Below, piece by piece: positions 5,901 through 12,590 of a stretch of DNA of 24,419 bases. This DNA is from Scleromatobacter sp045810285. Lineage in GTDB: Bacteria; Pseudomonadota; Gammaproteobacteria; Burkholderiales; Burkholderiaceae_C. Position 1 is the stretch's first letter. Every line of letters begins with the position of its first letter. Position numbers and translations under genes: made by a program. The stretch lies in contig JBJMWE010000354.1 of the NCBI GenBank assembly GCA_045810285.1, positions 1 to 24,419 of the forward strand. Reading direction: 5' to 3'. The notes beneath the pieces were generated by a model. The model did no database searches. It saw only the letters and a program-made list of their open reading frames with translations, and was not told the DNA's origin.

Positions 5901-7793
5901 CTAGGCCGCGGACTTCTTCCCGTAGCGCTCGGCGGCCTCCGCGGAGGCTTCCTCGAACGAGTGCACGACGACGTCCATCGCCTCGTCGGCCGGAGCGAAC
6001 ACCCCTTCCGACAGCATGCCCACGAACACCGCGCCGACGAAACGCTCGCGCATGTCGGGCAGGCGCTCGGCGATGCGCTCCCATTCCTCGGCCGGGTTGG
6101 CGGTGACGACGAACAGCATCGCGATGCTGGTCGGGTTCGCGCCGGGCGGCGGACCCTGGCCGAGGTCGTCCAGCGACAGGTGGCGCGCGTCGATGTCCTG
6201 GTTGCGCAGGATGCGCACGAGCAGCTCGGTGACGAGATCGTCGCGCATCGAACCCAGGCCGATGCACAGCGCCACCGAGCCGGGCGGCACGGCCAGCGGA
6301 CCTTGCCACTTGCCCATCGCGCGCTCGCGCTCGTGGCGCAGGTGCGCGCCGATGCTGGTGTCGTCCAGCACCGAGCCGCGGCGGTTGCGCCAGGTCGGCC
6401 GGCAGGCGTCGGTGCCCAGCGCCTCGATCACGCGCGCCACCGTGCCCTTGACGGTGGCCTGCTGCGCCGGCGTGATGCTGTGCTGCCCGAGGTCGGCCGC
6501 GGCCAGCTGCAGCGCGGGGATCAGGATCTTGTCGCAGTAGCGCGCGAACGACTTGCGCTTGAGGTACGCGTGCGCCGCCGCGACGATCTCCTCGTGGTCG
6601 CCCACCATCGCGCGCTGGTAGAAGCGCTCGGACATCGACAACGCCGGCGTGTCGCCCAGCAGCACGTCCAGGAACGCGAGGCCCTTGATGTGGCGTCCCG
6701 CCACCACCAGGCACAGTGTCAGCGGCGTCGACACCAGCAGCCCGATCGGGCCCCAGATCCAGCTCCAGAAGATCGCCGCCACCACCACGGACAGCGGCGA
6801 CAGGCCCGTGCTGTGGCCGTACAGCTGCGGCTCGACGACCTGCGCGGCGACCAGCTCGATCGCGGCGAACAGGCCCAGCACCTCGAGCCCCATCGTCCAG
6901 CCGGGGTCGACCGCCGCGGCCATGAGACCGGCGCTGCCGGCCGCGATGAACACGCCGACATACGGCACGAAGCGCAGCAACGTGGTGAGCACCGCCCAGA
7001 GCAGCGCATGCGGCAGGCCGACCAGCACCAGGCCCAGCCAGACCGCCGCGCCGACGCCGAAATTGACGGCCAGCTGCGAGACGAAGAAGCGTGACAGCCG
7101 CTCGCCGGCGTCGTTGAAGGCCTGCGTCGTGCGACGGATGTCCGAGCCGCCCAGCAGCCGGATGAAGCGGTCGCGCAAGGCCTCGTGCTCGAGCAGCACG
7201 AACACCATCACGATCAGCACGATGCTGACGTGGCCCAGCGGCCCCCAGATCGACGAGAACAGCCGGGAGATCACCTCGACGGACGTCTGCGGACGCGGCC
7301 GGATCTCCACGGGGACGGCGCCGGAGGCCGTCAGCGGCGCGCCCTGCATCAGGCCCGCGGGCGAAGAGGCGGCGCCGCCTTCCGCGCCGAGCCGGCTCAT
7401 CATGCGGCTGGTCTCGCCCTGCATCACGCGGCCGACCGTCACCTCCTGCACGGTCTTGAGCTTGTCGCGGATCGTGTCCTCGTATTGCGGCAGGCTGCCG
7501 GCGATCGCCACCACCTGGGTCACGATCACCGCCGCAAGGCCGCCGCCCAGCAGCGTCAGCCACAGCACCGCGCCGAGCACCGCGGGCACCTGCGAGCGCA
7601 CGAGCCGGCGCAGCTTGCGCACCAGCGGCGCGATCAGCAGGCTCAGCAGCACGGCCAGCGTGATGGGCACGAGGACCTCGCGCCCGAAGTAGAGGAGCGC
7701 CAGCACCACCGCGCCGTTGACGAGCCCCCCGGCGTGGAACTTCGCGGGCGTCGGGGAGGTGGGCGGGATCGGCGTCGGCGGCGGGGTCGTCAA
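5901..7793 (-). CDS. AI-2E family transporter with C-terminal extension
   Basis: A 630-residue inner-membrane protein of the AI-2E (TqsA/PerM) family, whose members export or exchange small molecules; the substrate here is unknown. Hydrophobic segments lie near 27-60, 70-98, 185-205, 238-268, 272-295, 300-320 and 330-365. The family signature regions LLRFVPYVGVFIA and VEPQLYGHSTGLSPLSV are present. A variable loop (about 100-180) and a region of about 245 residues after residue 385 exceed the usual length near 350. The extension includes ALCIGLGSMRDDLVTELLVR, which looks like a Rossmann or B12-binding-type strand and helix. The longest frame starts with TTG at 7793 and no clear Shine-Dalgarno, so the start is uncertain, but no ATG lies before the first membrane segment. 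A TAAGCT -10-like element lies at 7830-7835. Confidence 0.88.
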   Translation of the reverse strand: MTTPPPTPIPPTSPTPAKFHAGGLVNGAVVLALLYFGREVLVPITLAVLLSLLIAPLVRKLRRLVRSQVPAVLGAVLWLTLLGGGLAAVIVTQVVAIAGSLPQYEDTIRDKLKTVQEVTVGRVMQGETSRMMSRLGAEGGAASSPAGLMQGAPLTASGAVPVEIRPRPQTSVEVISRLFSSIWGPLGHVSIVLIVMVFVLLEHEALRDRFIRLLGGSDIRRTTQAFNDAGERLSRFFVSQLAVNFGVGAAVWLGLVLVGLPHALLWAVLTTLLRFVPYVGVFIAAGSAGLMAAAVDPGWTMGLEVLGLFAAIELVAAQVVEPQLYGHSTGLSPLSVVVAAIFWSWIWGPIGLLVSTPLTLCLVVAGRHIKGLAFLDVLLGDTPALSMSERFYQRAMVGDHEEIVAAAHAYLKRKSFARYCDKILIPALQLAAADLGQHSITPAQQATVKGTVARVIEALGTDACRPTWRNRRGSVLDDTSIGAHLRHERERAMGKWQGPLAVPPGSVALCIGLGSMRDDLVTELLVRILRNQDIDARHLSLDDLGQGPPPGANPTSIAMLFVVTANPAEEWERIAERLPDMRERFVGAVFVGMLSEGVFAPADEAMDVVVHSFEEASAEAAERYGKKSAA

Positions 7794-7892
7794 GGGCGGC
7801 TCTCGGGGCTGGGGTCGGCGGAAAGACCGAGCTTAGCGCCGAAAGCCTGACCGCCCTCTTTCGATCCGGCGCGGGGCAGGGGCATGTCGCCG

Positions 7893-8813
7893 CTAACCGC
7901 CGCTCGCGGTCGCGACCCAGCCCAGCACCTCGTCCACACTCGCGAATTCGTCGCACGAGCGGACCGGGACGGCGGGGAAGCGCTCGCGCCAGAGACGCGC
8001 GAGCGTCGTGCCGGCGCCGACCTCCAGCACGGCGCCGGGGCGGCGTTCGGCGACGGTGTCCATGCAGGCGTCCCAGCGGATCGTCGTGGCCAGTTGATCG
8101 GCGAGCGCCTGCCGCACCAGCGCGGGTTCGCGCACGACCGCGCCGGTGATGCCCGCGACCCAGGCCACGCGCGGCGCCTGCCACGGCACTTCCGCCAGCG
8201 CGTGCGCGAACACCGGCACGGCGGCGCGCAGGGCGGGCGTGTGCGAGGGCACGCGCACGCACAGCGGCCTGGCCGTCGCGCCGCGCGCGGCGATCGCGGC
8301 GGACGCCTCGGCAAGCGCAGCGCGCGGCCCGCCGACGATGCAGCGCCGCTCGCCCGTGCGGATGGCGACGTGCAGGCCCCAGCGCGCGCATGCGGCGGCC
8401 ACGTCGTCGGCGCCGACGTCGGTCAGCGCGAGCAGCCCCGCCGAGCCGTCGGGCACGCAGGCGTCCATCGCCGCGGCGCGCCGCGCGGCCAGTGCGAGCG
8501 CGTCGTCGGCCTCCAGCATGCCGGCCGCCACGCACGACGCGAGCTCGCCGACGCTGTAGCCGGCCACCGCCACCACGCGCGGCAGGCGCGGCGCCAGCGC
8601 GCGCCACGCGGCCACGCACGTGCCGGTGAGCAGCACCTGCGCGACCGCGTTGGACTGCGACCAGGCCGTGTCGGCGAGGCGCACGCGCCAGTCGGCGCCG
8701 AGCGCGTCCGCCATGCGCGCGAGCACGGGCCGCGCGGCGTCGGAGCCCTCGAGCCAGGGCAGCATGGCCGCGTGCTGCGTGCCCTGGCCCGGGAACAGCA
8801 GCGCGACGCTCAT
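7893..8813 (-). CDS. mdcH: Malonyltransferase priming malonate decarboxylase ACP
   Basis: A 306-residue FabD-like acyltransferase that transfers malonyl from malonyl-CoA to the MdcC acyl carrier protein, priming the decarboxylase cycle in the cytoplasm. GQGTQ (9-13) and the nucleophile elbow GYSVGE with S88 are visible, and the catalytic histidine is H191 in VPSHTPAL. The ATG at 8811-8813 is preceded by GGGAGGGG, which lies inside the GC-rich intergenic element. It is the last gene of the mdc operon; no good terminator follows before the AI-2E gene 99 bp away. Confidence 0.93.
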   Translation of the reverse strand: MSVALLFPGQGTQHAAMLPWLEGSDAARPVLARMADALGADWRVRLADTAWSQSNAVAQVLLTGTCVAAWRALAPRLPRVVAVAGYSVGELASCVAAGMLEADDALALAARRAAAMDACVPDGSAGLLALTDVGADDVAAACARWGLHVAIRTGERRCIVGGPRAALAEASAAIAARGATARPLCVRVPSHTPALRAAVPVFAHALAEVPWQAPRVAWVAGITGAVVREPALVRQALADQLATTIRWDACMDTVAERRPGAVLEVGAGTTLARLWRERFPAVPVRSCDEFASVDEVLGWVATASGG

Positions 8814-8919
8814 GACCGCCCCTCCCGCGCCGCGTACGGCGCTCCGTCCCCCGAGGGGACTGCGGGCCGGCTTGGGGCGGCCCGGCGCTCGTCCCGCAAG
8901 CGGGTCGACACAGGATGTC
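8814..8919 (-). repeat. GC-rich intergenic element between mdcB and mdcH
   Basis: This is a 106-bp gap in an otherwise overlapping operon. On the minus strand it contains GAGCGCCGGGCCGCCCCAAG and CAGTCCCCTCGGGGGAC, the style of hairpin-rich repeat often seen between genes in Comamonadaceae (recalled, not searched). Its first half resembles the 63-bp unit upstream of mdcB. The mdcH ribosome-binding site is its last part. Confidence 0.55.
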
Positions 8920-9813
8920 TCATCGCGGTGCGGCGGCGTCCAGCCGCTCCACGCGCTCGACCCACAAGGCCGCGGCCAGCAGGTCGGCGGCGCCGCCGGG
9001 CGAGAGCCGGCGCTCGACGAACAAGGCATGCGCGCGCGCCGCGCGCACCGCCGCATCGGGTGACACGCCGCCGCCGCGCGCGAGGAAGTCGCGCGCCAGC
9101 CACTTGGCGTCGCGCAGGCCCTGCAGGCCGCCGCGGTGCACGAGGTTGGTGTCGTCGACCTCGGCCATCGCCGTGAACAGCGCGTGCAGCGTCGCGCCGC
9201 GATCGTCGGCGCCCGCGCGGCGCGCGGTCCGCAACGCCGGCAGCACATGGTCGAACAGCGTGGGCAGGCCCTGCGCGGCCTCCTCGGCCGCACTGCGCAG
9301 GCCGTGTGCGCGCGCGGCGCGGGCGCCGTGCGTGTCGCGTGCGCGGTGCACGCGCGCGGCGAGCGCGTCGCCCCAGCGCGCGAGCAGCGTGGCGCGCAGG
9401 GCGGTCGCGTCGCAGCGCAGGCCCGACGCGCGCGCCGCGCCCCCCGCGGCGCACAGCAGCCCGAGCGTGAAGATCGCGCCGCGATGCGTGTTGACGCCGC
9501 CCGTGGCGCGCAGCATCCGCGCCTCGGCGGCGATGCCCAGTCGCTCCAGCGGCGCGAACGCGGCGCTGGCCGCGCCCTGCGCCGCGATGCGCACGAAGTA
9601 ATGCCGCAGCGCGAACAGGCTGCGCAGGAAGGTGCCGGCGTCCATGTCGTCGTGGCTGCCGGTGTCCACGAACGACACCAGCCCCGGCTTGGGCGCCAAC
9701 GCCAGTTCGTCGTACAGCGACACGATGGCCGCGCGGCCGAGTGCCGCATGGAACGCGTCGGCCCGCGGCTCGGCCGCCATGTCGGACGCACGCAGGGACA
9801 TCGCGGCGATCAT
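8920..9813 (-). CDS. mdcB: Triphosphoribosyl-dephospho-CoA synthase
   Basis: A 297-residue CitG/MdcB-family enzyme that makes 2'-(5''-triphosphoribosyl)-3'-dephospho-CoA from ATP and dephospho-CoA, the precursor of the MdcC prosthetic group. Family motifs are LYDELALAPKPGLVSFVDTGSHDDMD near the N-terminus, TGGVNTHRGAIFTLG in the middle, and DTNLVHRGGLQGLRD near the C-terminus. The ATG at 9811-9813 overlaps the stop of the small repeat ORF as ATGA and has GGAGG seven bases upstream, so it is translationally coupled to it. The TGA is followed by the GC-rich gap before mdcH. Confidence 0.93.
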   Translation of the reverse strand: MIAAMSLRASDMAAEPRADAFHAALGRAAIVSLYDELALAPKPGLVSFVDTGSHDDMDAGTFLRSLFALRHYFVRIAAQGAASAAFAPLERLGIAAEARMLRATGGVNTHRGAIFTLGLLCAAGGAARASGLRCDATALRATLLARWGDALAARVHRARDTHGARAARAHGLRSAAEEAAQGLPTLFDHVLPALRTARRAGADDRGATLHALFTAMAEVDDTNLVHRGGLQGLRDAKWLARDFLARGGGVSPDAAVRAARAHALFVERRLSPGGAADLLAAALWVERVERLDAAAPR

Positions 9814-10001
9814 GAGACGACCTCCGCCCTGCGGGCTGCGGTGCGCGCGCCTTCGGGCGGCCGGGCGGCGCTCATCAGGAAAACCTCCGCCCTGCGGGCT
9901 GCGGTGCGCGCGCCTTCGGGCGGCCGGGCGGCGCTCATCAGGAAAACCTCCGCCCTGCGGGCTGCGGTGCGCGCGCCTTCGGGCGGCCGGGCGGCGCTCA
10001 T
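9810..10001 (-). CDS. 63-residue repeat ORF between mdcG and mdcB
   Basis: An open frame of three 21-residue units, MSAARPPEGARTAARRAEVFL twice, then a last unit ending VVS. Its ATG overlaps the mdcG stop (ATGA) and its TGA overlaps the mdcB ATG (ATGA), so ribosomes leaving mdcG could read through it to mdcB. Each unit also carries its own GGAGG and ATG. The peptide is basic and rich in Ala, Arg and Pro, with no known domain. It may be a real small protein, or only a by-product of an expanded ribosome-binding region that keeps mdcB coupled. I think a functional peptide is less likely than a coupling device. Confidence 0.4.
   Translation of the reverse strand: MSAARPPEGARTAARRAEVFLMSAARPPEGARTAARRAEVFLMSAARPPEGARTAARRAEVVS
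9813..10001 (-). repeat. Three 63-bp in-frame tandem repeats at the mdcG-mdcB junction
   Basis: Units at 9939-10001 and 9876-9938 are identical over all 63 bp. The unit at 9813-9875 matches except for its last dozen bases next to the mdcB start. Each unit runs ATG, GC-rich hairpins (CGCC-CGAA-GGCG and GCCC-GCA-GGGC), then GGCGGAGG and the next ATG. Perfect identity of adjacent units points to recent duplication by slippage or recombination. Confidence 0.95.
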
Positions 10002-10678
10002 GCCGGGCTCTCCAGCGCCACGCCGTGCAGCCGCTTGACCAGCACGCGCGACGCCCGTCCCTGCCGATGGTCACGCCATTCGCGCCACGCGATCGCGGCG
10101 CCGTCGGGGAACAGCAGCTCGCCGTCGAGACGTGGCCCGTTCCACGTCGCGCCGGCCAGCAGGCGCACGATCTCGTCGGCATGCGCGGCCGCGCCGACCG
10201 GCAGCAGCAGGTCCAGGTCCGAGTCCGCGTGGACGTAAGGCAGCCGCGTGATCGACTGCCAGCCGAAGCCGCCATGGACCCGCGCGCGGCAGCCGTTCGA
10301 CGCGAGTTTGGCCACCAGCGCGCGCCACGCAGCGACCTCCTCGCGCGGCAGCAGGCGCGTGACGGCCTCGGCGCGCGGGAATTCGTCCAGGAACATCACG
10401 TCCCCGGGCGCGACGGACAGCGCGATCCGCCGGCGCCCGAAGCGCGCAGGTGCGGGCAGGCCGACGGCGATCGCAGCGCCGGCCGGCGCCGGTTGGCGCG
10501 TGACCACCAGCGGCCACCCGTGCGCGGCCCACAGCGCGAGGCACTCGCGCGCGGCGTCTTCGCACGGGGCGGCGAGCACGCGCGCCCAGCCTTCCGGCGT
10601 CAACCGCAGCAATTGCTGGCGACGCAGCAGCGCCGGCAGCCGCGCGGCCGGCCGGACGGCGTCTTCGGCGCACGACAT
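9998..10678 (-). CDS. mdcG: Malonate decarboxylase holo-ACP synthase
   Basis: A 226-residue phosphoribosyl-dephospho-CoA transferase (EC 2.7.7.66) that attaches the prosthetic group made by MdcB to the serine of MdcC. The nucleotidyltransferase-type acidic motif DSDLDLLLP follows GGFGWQSITRLPYVHA, as expected for the MdcG/CitX-like family. Its ATG overlaps the mdcE stop as TGATG, and its TGA overlaps the first repeat ATG as ATGA. The many Ala/Arg residues in the N-terminal half reflect the GC content; the C-terminal active-site half is better conserved. Confidence 0.93.
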   Translation of the reverse strand: MSCAEDAVRPAARLPALLRRQQLLRLTPEGWARVLAAPCEDAARECLALWAAHGWPLVVTRQPAPAGAAIAVGLPAPARFGRRRIALSVAPGDVMFLDEFPRAEAVTRLLPREEVAAWRALVAKLASNGCRARVHGGFGWQSITRLPYVHADSDLDLLLPVGAAAHADEIVRLLAGATWNGPRLDGELLFPDGAAIAWREWRDHRQGRASRVLVKRLHGVALESPA

Positions 10679-11376
10679 CAGGCTTCCAGGACGCGCCGGA
10701 TCACGTCGGACGCCGCGCGGCGTCCGCCCCGCTGCGCGCCCTCTTCCGCGCGCCGATCCGCGGTGTCGCGATCAGCGAGGGCGCTGCGCAGGCCGGCGGC
10801 GAGGTCGTCGCCCCACAGCGAGCGCACGCCGCCCATCGCCACGTAGTTCGCCACGCCCGGCGCGAACACGGGGTTCGTGCGCGACAGCGACTCCAGCAGT
10901 TCCTCGGGCAGCTTGGTGACGCGCGCCATCGCGGGCACGCGCATCACGCGGATCTCGGCCTGCGGCAGCGCGTGGCAGGCGTCGGCCATCAGGCCCGACG
11001 TGATGAAGCCGCCGGACAAGGCCTGGTCGTAGACGAGTCCCACCACCGGATGGCCGCCGCGCCGCGCGAGGTCGAGGCAGCAGCCCAGGTGCGCCATCGC
11101 GCGGTGGATGCCCAGCAGCTCGTCGCGCCGGCGCAGCGCCTGGCCCTGCGTGTCGACCAGCAGCAGCAGCGGCCGGCCCGGATGCGCGGCGATCGTCGCG
11201 AGCACCGCGCGCGCCTGGCGCAGCGCGAGGTCGACGCCGACCGCGGCGTGGTGGGTGGTGCCGATGACGGCCAGCGTGGCGCCGTCGAAGTCGGCCGAGC
11301 CGCACAGGAAATCGCCGTCGGCGACGATCGCGTGATCGCGGCCGAACAGGCGCGTGGCGACGTCCTGCCACGACAT
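10678..11376 (-). CDS. mdcE: Malonate decarboxylase gamma subunit
   Basis: A 232-residue carboxyltransferase-fold subunit that pairs with MdcD to decarboxylate malonyl-S-ACP to acetyl-S-ACP. The central region LLLLVDTQGQALRRRDELLGIHRAMAHL and the glycine-rich VYDQALSGGFITSGLMAD (oxyanion-hole loop) are characteristic, followed by MRVPAMARVTKLPEELLESLS. The start ATG (11374-11376) overlaps the mdcD stop by one base (TGATG). Length is near or a little under the usual size for this subunit. Confidence 0.94.
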   Translation of the reverse strand: MSWQDVATRLFGRDHAIVADGDFLCGSADFDGATLAVIGTTHHAAVGVDLALRQARAVLATIAAHPGRPLLLLVDTQGQALRRRDELLGIHRAMAHLGCCLDLARRGGHPVVGLVYDQALSGGFITSGLMADACHALPQAEIRVMRVPAMARVTKLPEELLESLSRTNPVFAPGVANYVAMGGVRSLWGDDLAAGLRSALADRDTADRRAEEGAQRGGRRAASDVIRRVLEA

Positions 11377-12275
11377 CACGCAGCTCCTCGCGCCAGCGCG
11401 GCCACGGCGGCGGGCCGGCGTGGCCGCAGCGCATCGGCATCGAGGTCGGGCACCGTGCGCGGCTCGGCGACGCCCAGCCGCGACCACAGCTCGAACGCGT
11501 CGGCGTTGTCGCCGTCCGCGTCGGCGCGCGCCTGCAGCAGGGCCGACTCCTGCTGGAGCTCGGCCAGCGTCATGGGGCGATGCGCATCCAGCGCGGCGAT
11601 GGCCGCGGCGCGGAACGCGGCGGCATCGTCGTCGAGCAGCACGTCGCAGTCGCCGCACAGCCAGCGGTGCTTGCCGCCGGTGGTGCGCCACACGAGCGCC
11701 CGGTCGCGCGAGTCGAACTCGCCGGCGCCGTGCGCGGACTCGATCACCTCGGGGCCGGACATCGCATGGCGCGCAATGTCGCTCATGACGACGGTATCGG
11801 CGCAGCGCGCGACGATGCCCATGCCGCCGAAGCAGCCGTTGGCGCCGCCGATCAGCATCACCGTGGCGATGCCCGCGGCGCGCACGTCCAGCAGCGCGCG
11901 CATCACCTCGGACACCGCGATCAGCCCCGCATTGGCCTCGTGGAGCCGCACGCCGCCGGACTCGGCGAGCACCACCACCGCGTCGGGCCGGTCGCGCAAT
12001 GCCCGGCGCAGCAGGCCGACCAGCTTGGCGCCATGCACCTCGCCGACGCCGCCGCCCATGAAGCCGCCCTCCTGCGCCGCGACGAACACCGTGCGCCCGC
12101 CGAGCGCGGCGCGGCCGATCGCCACGCCGTCGTCGAACGCGGCGGGCACGCCCAGTTGCGCGAGGTGCGGGCTCATGACGCGCTCGGCCGGCGGCAGCCA
12201 CTCGTGGAAGCTGCCGGCGTCGACCAGCGAGGCGAGGCGCTCGCGCGCGGACATCTCCGCGAAGCTGGTGAACAT
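11376..12275 (-). CDS. mdcD: Malonate decarboxylase beta subunit
   Basis: A 299-residue carboxyltransferase-fold subunit, partner of MdcE in the biotin-independent decarboxylation of malonyl-ACP. Seen are SFHEWLPPAERVMSPHLAQLG near the N-terminus, the loops EGGFMGGGVGEVHG and ESGGVRLHEANAGL, GGANGCFGGMGI, and SGPEVIE. CGDCDVLLDDD lies in the C-terminal third. The start ATG overlaps the mdcC stop as TGATG. No sign of a biotin carrier or MadB-type membrane pump accompanies it, so this is the soluble Mdc system. Confidence 0.95.
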   Translation of the reverse strand: MFTSFAEMSARERLASLVDAGSFHEWLPPAERVMSPHLAQLGVPAAFDDGVAIGRAALGGRTVFVAAQEGGFMGGGVGEVHGAKLVGLLRRALRDRPDAVVVLAESGGVRLHEANAGLIAVSEVMRALLDVRAAGIATVMLIGGANGCFGGMGIVARCADTVVMSDIARHAMSGPEVIESAHGAGEFDSRDRALVWRTTGGKHRWLCGDCDVLLDDDAAAFRAAAIAALDAHRPMTLAELQQESALLQARADADGDNADAFELWSRLGVAEPRTVPDLDADALRPRRPAAVAALARGAA

Positions 12276-12583
12276 CACGCGTCTCCTTCGATCGCCGCCA
12301 TCGCCTGGTCGAGCCGCAGGCTGACGACGGCCGGCGTGGCGCCCATGTCGTGGATGGCGATCGCGATGCCGGCGATGCCGTGGCGTTCGTGGAAATCGCG
12401 CAGCACCGCCTCCCACACCGGCCCGAAGCCGCGCGCGGAGGTGTCGACGGCGATACGGCAGCCGGTATCGGCCGACGGCTCGACCAGCACCTCGAGATTG
12501 CCGGAAGCGACCACGCCCACCAGCGTCGGCGCGAACGGCGCCGGCGCGCGGCCGCCGTCGAACGAGAAGGTCAAGGTTTCCAT
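12275..12583 (-). CDS. mdcC: Malonate decarboxylase acyl carrier protein (delta subunit)
   Basis: A 102-residue carrier protein whose serine (S27 in VVASGNLEVLVEP) receives 2'-(5''-phosphoribosyl)-3'-dephospho-CoA. Acetyl and malonyl groups are then carried on this arm between MdcA and MdcD/MdcE. The ending RDFHERHGIAGIAIAIHDMGATPAVVSLRL is typical of the CitD/MdcC family. It starts 7 bases after the mdcA stop, and its TGA overlaps the mdcD ATG. Confidence 0.95.
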   Translation of the reverse strand: METLTFSFDGGRAPAPFAPTLVGVVASGNLEVLVEPSADTGCRIAVDTSARGFGPVWEAVLRDFHERHGIAGIAIAIHDMGATPAVVSLRLDQAMAAIEGDA

Positions 12584-12590
12584 GATGGCG

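Noticed and set aside
7790..7884. A 31-codon minus-strand ORF (MPLPRAGSKEGG...) between mdcH and the AI-2E gene
   Set aside because: It has no ribosome site of note and no family; it overlaps the likely promoter of the AI-2E gene. Too short to support.
5074..8619. A minus-strand open frame of 1181 codons
   Set aside because: Only its last 216 codons (the Crp/Fnr-like protein) are real. The rest is an out-of-frame reading of the AI-2E and mdcH genes, made of Ala/Arg runs.
9813..10001. CRISPR array
   Set aside because: The three 63-bp repeats are contiguous with no unique spacers and contain coding and initiation signals; no cas genes are present.
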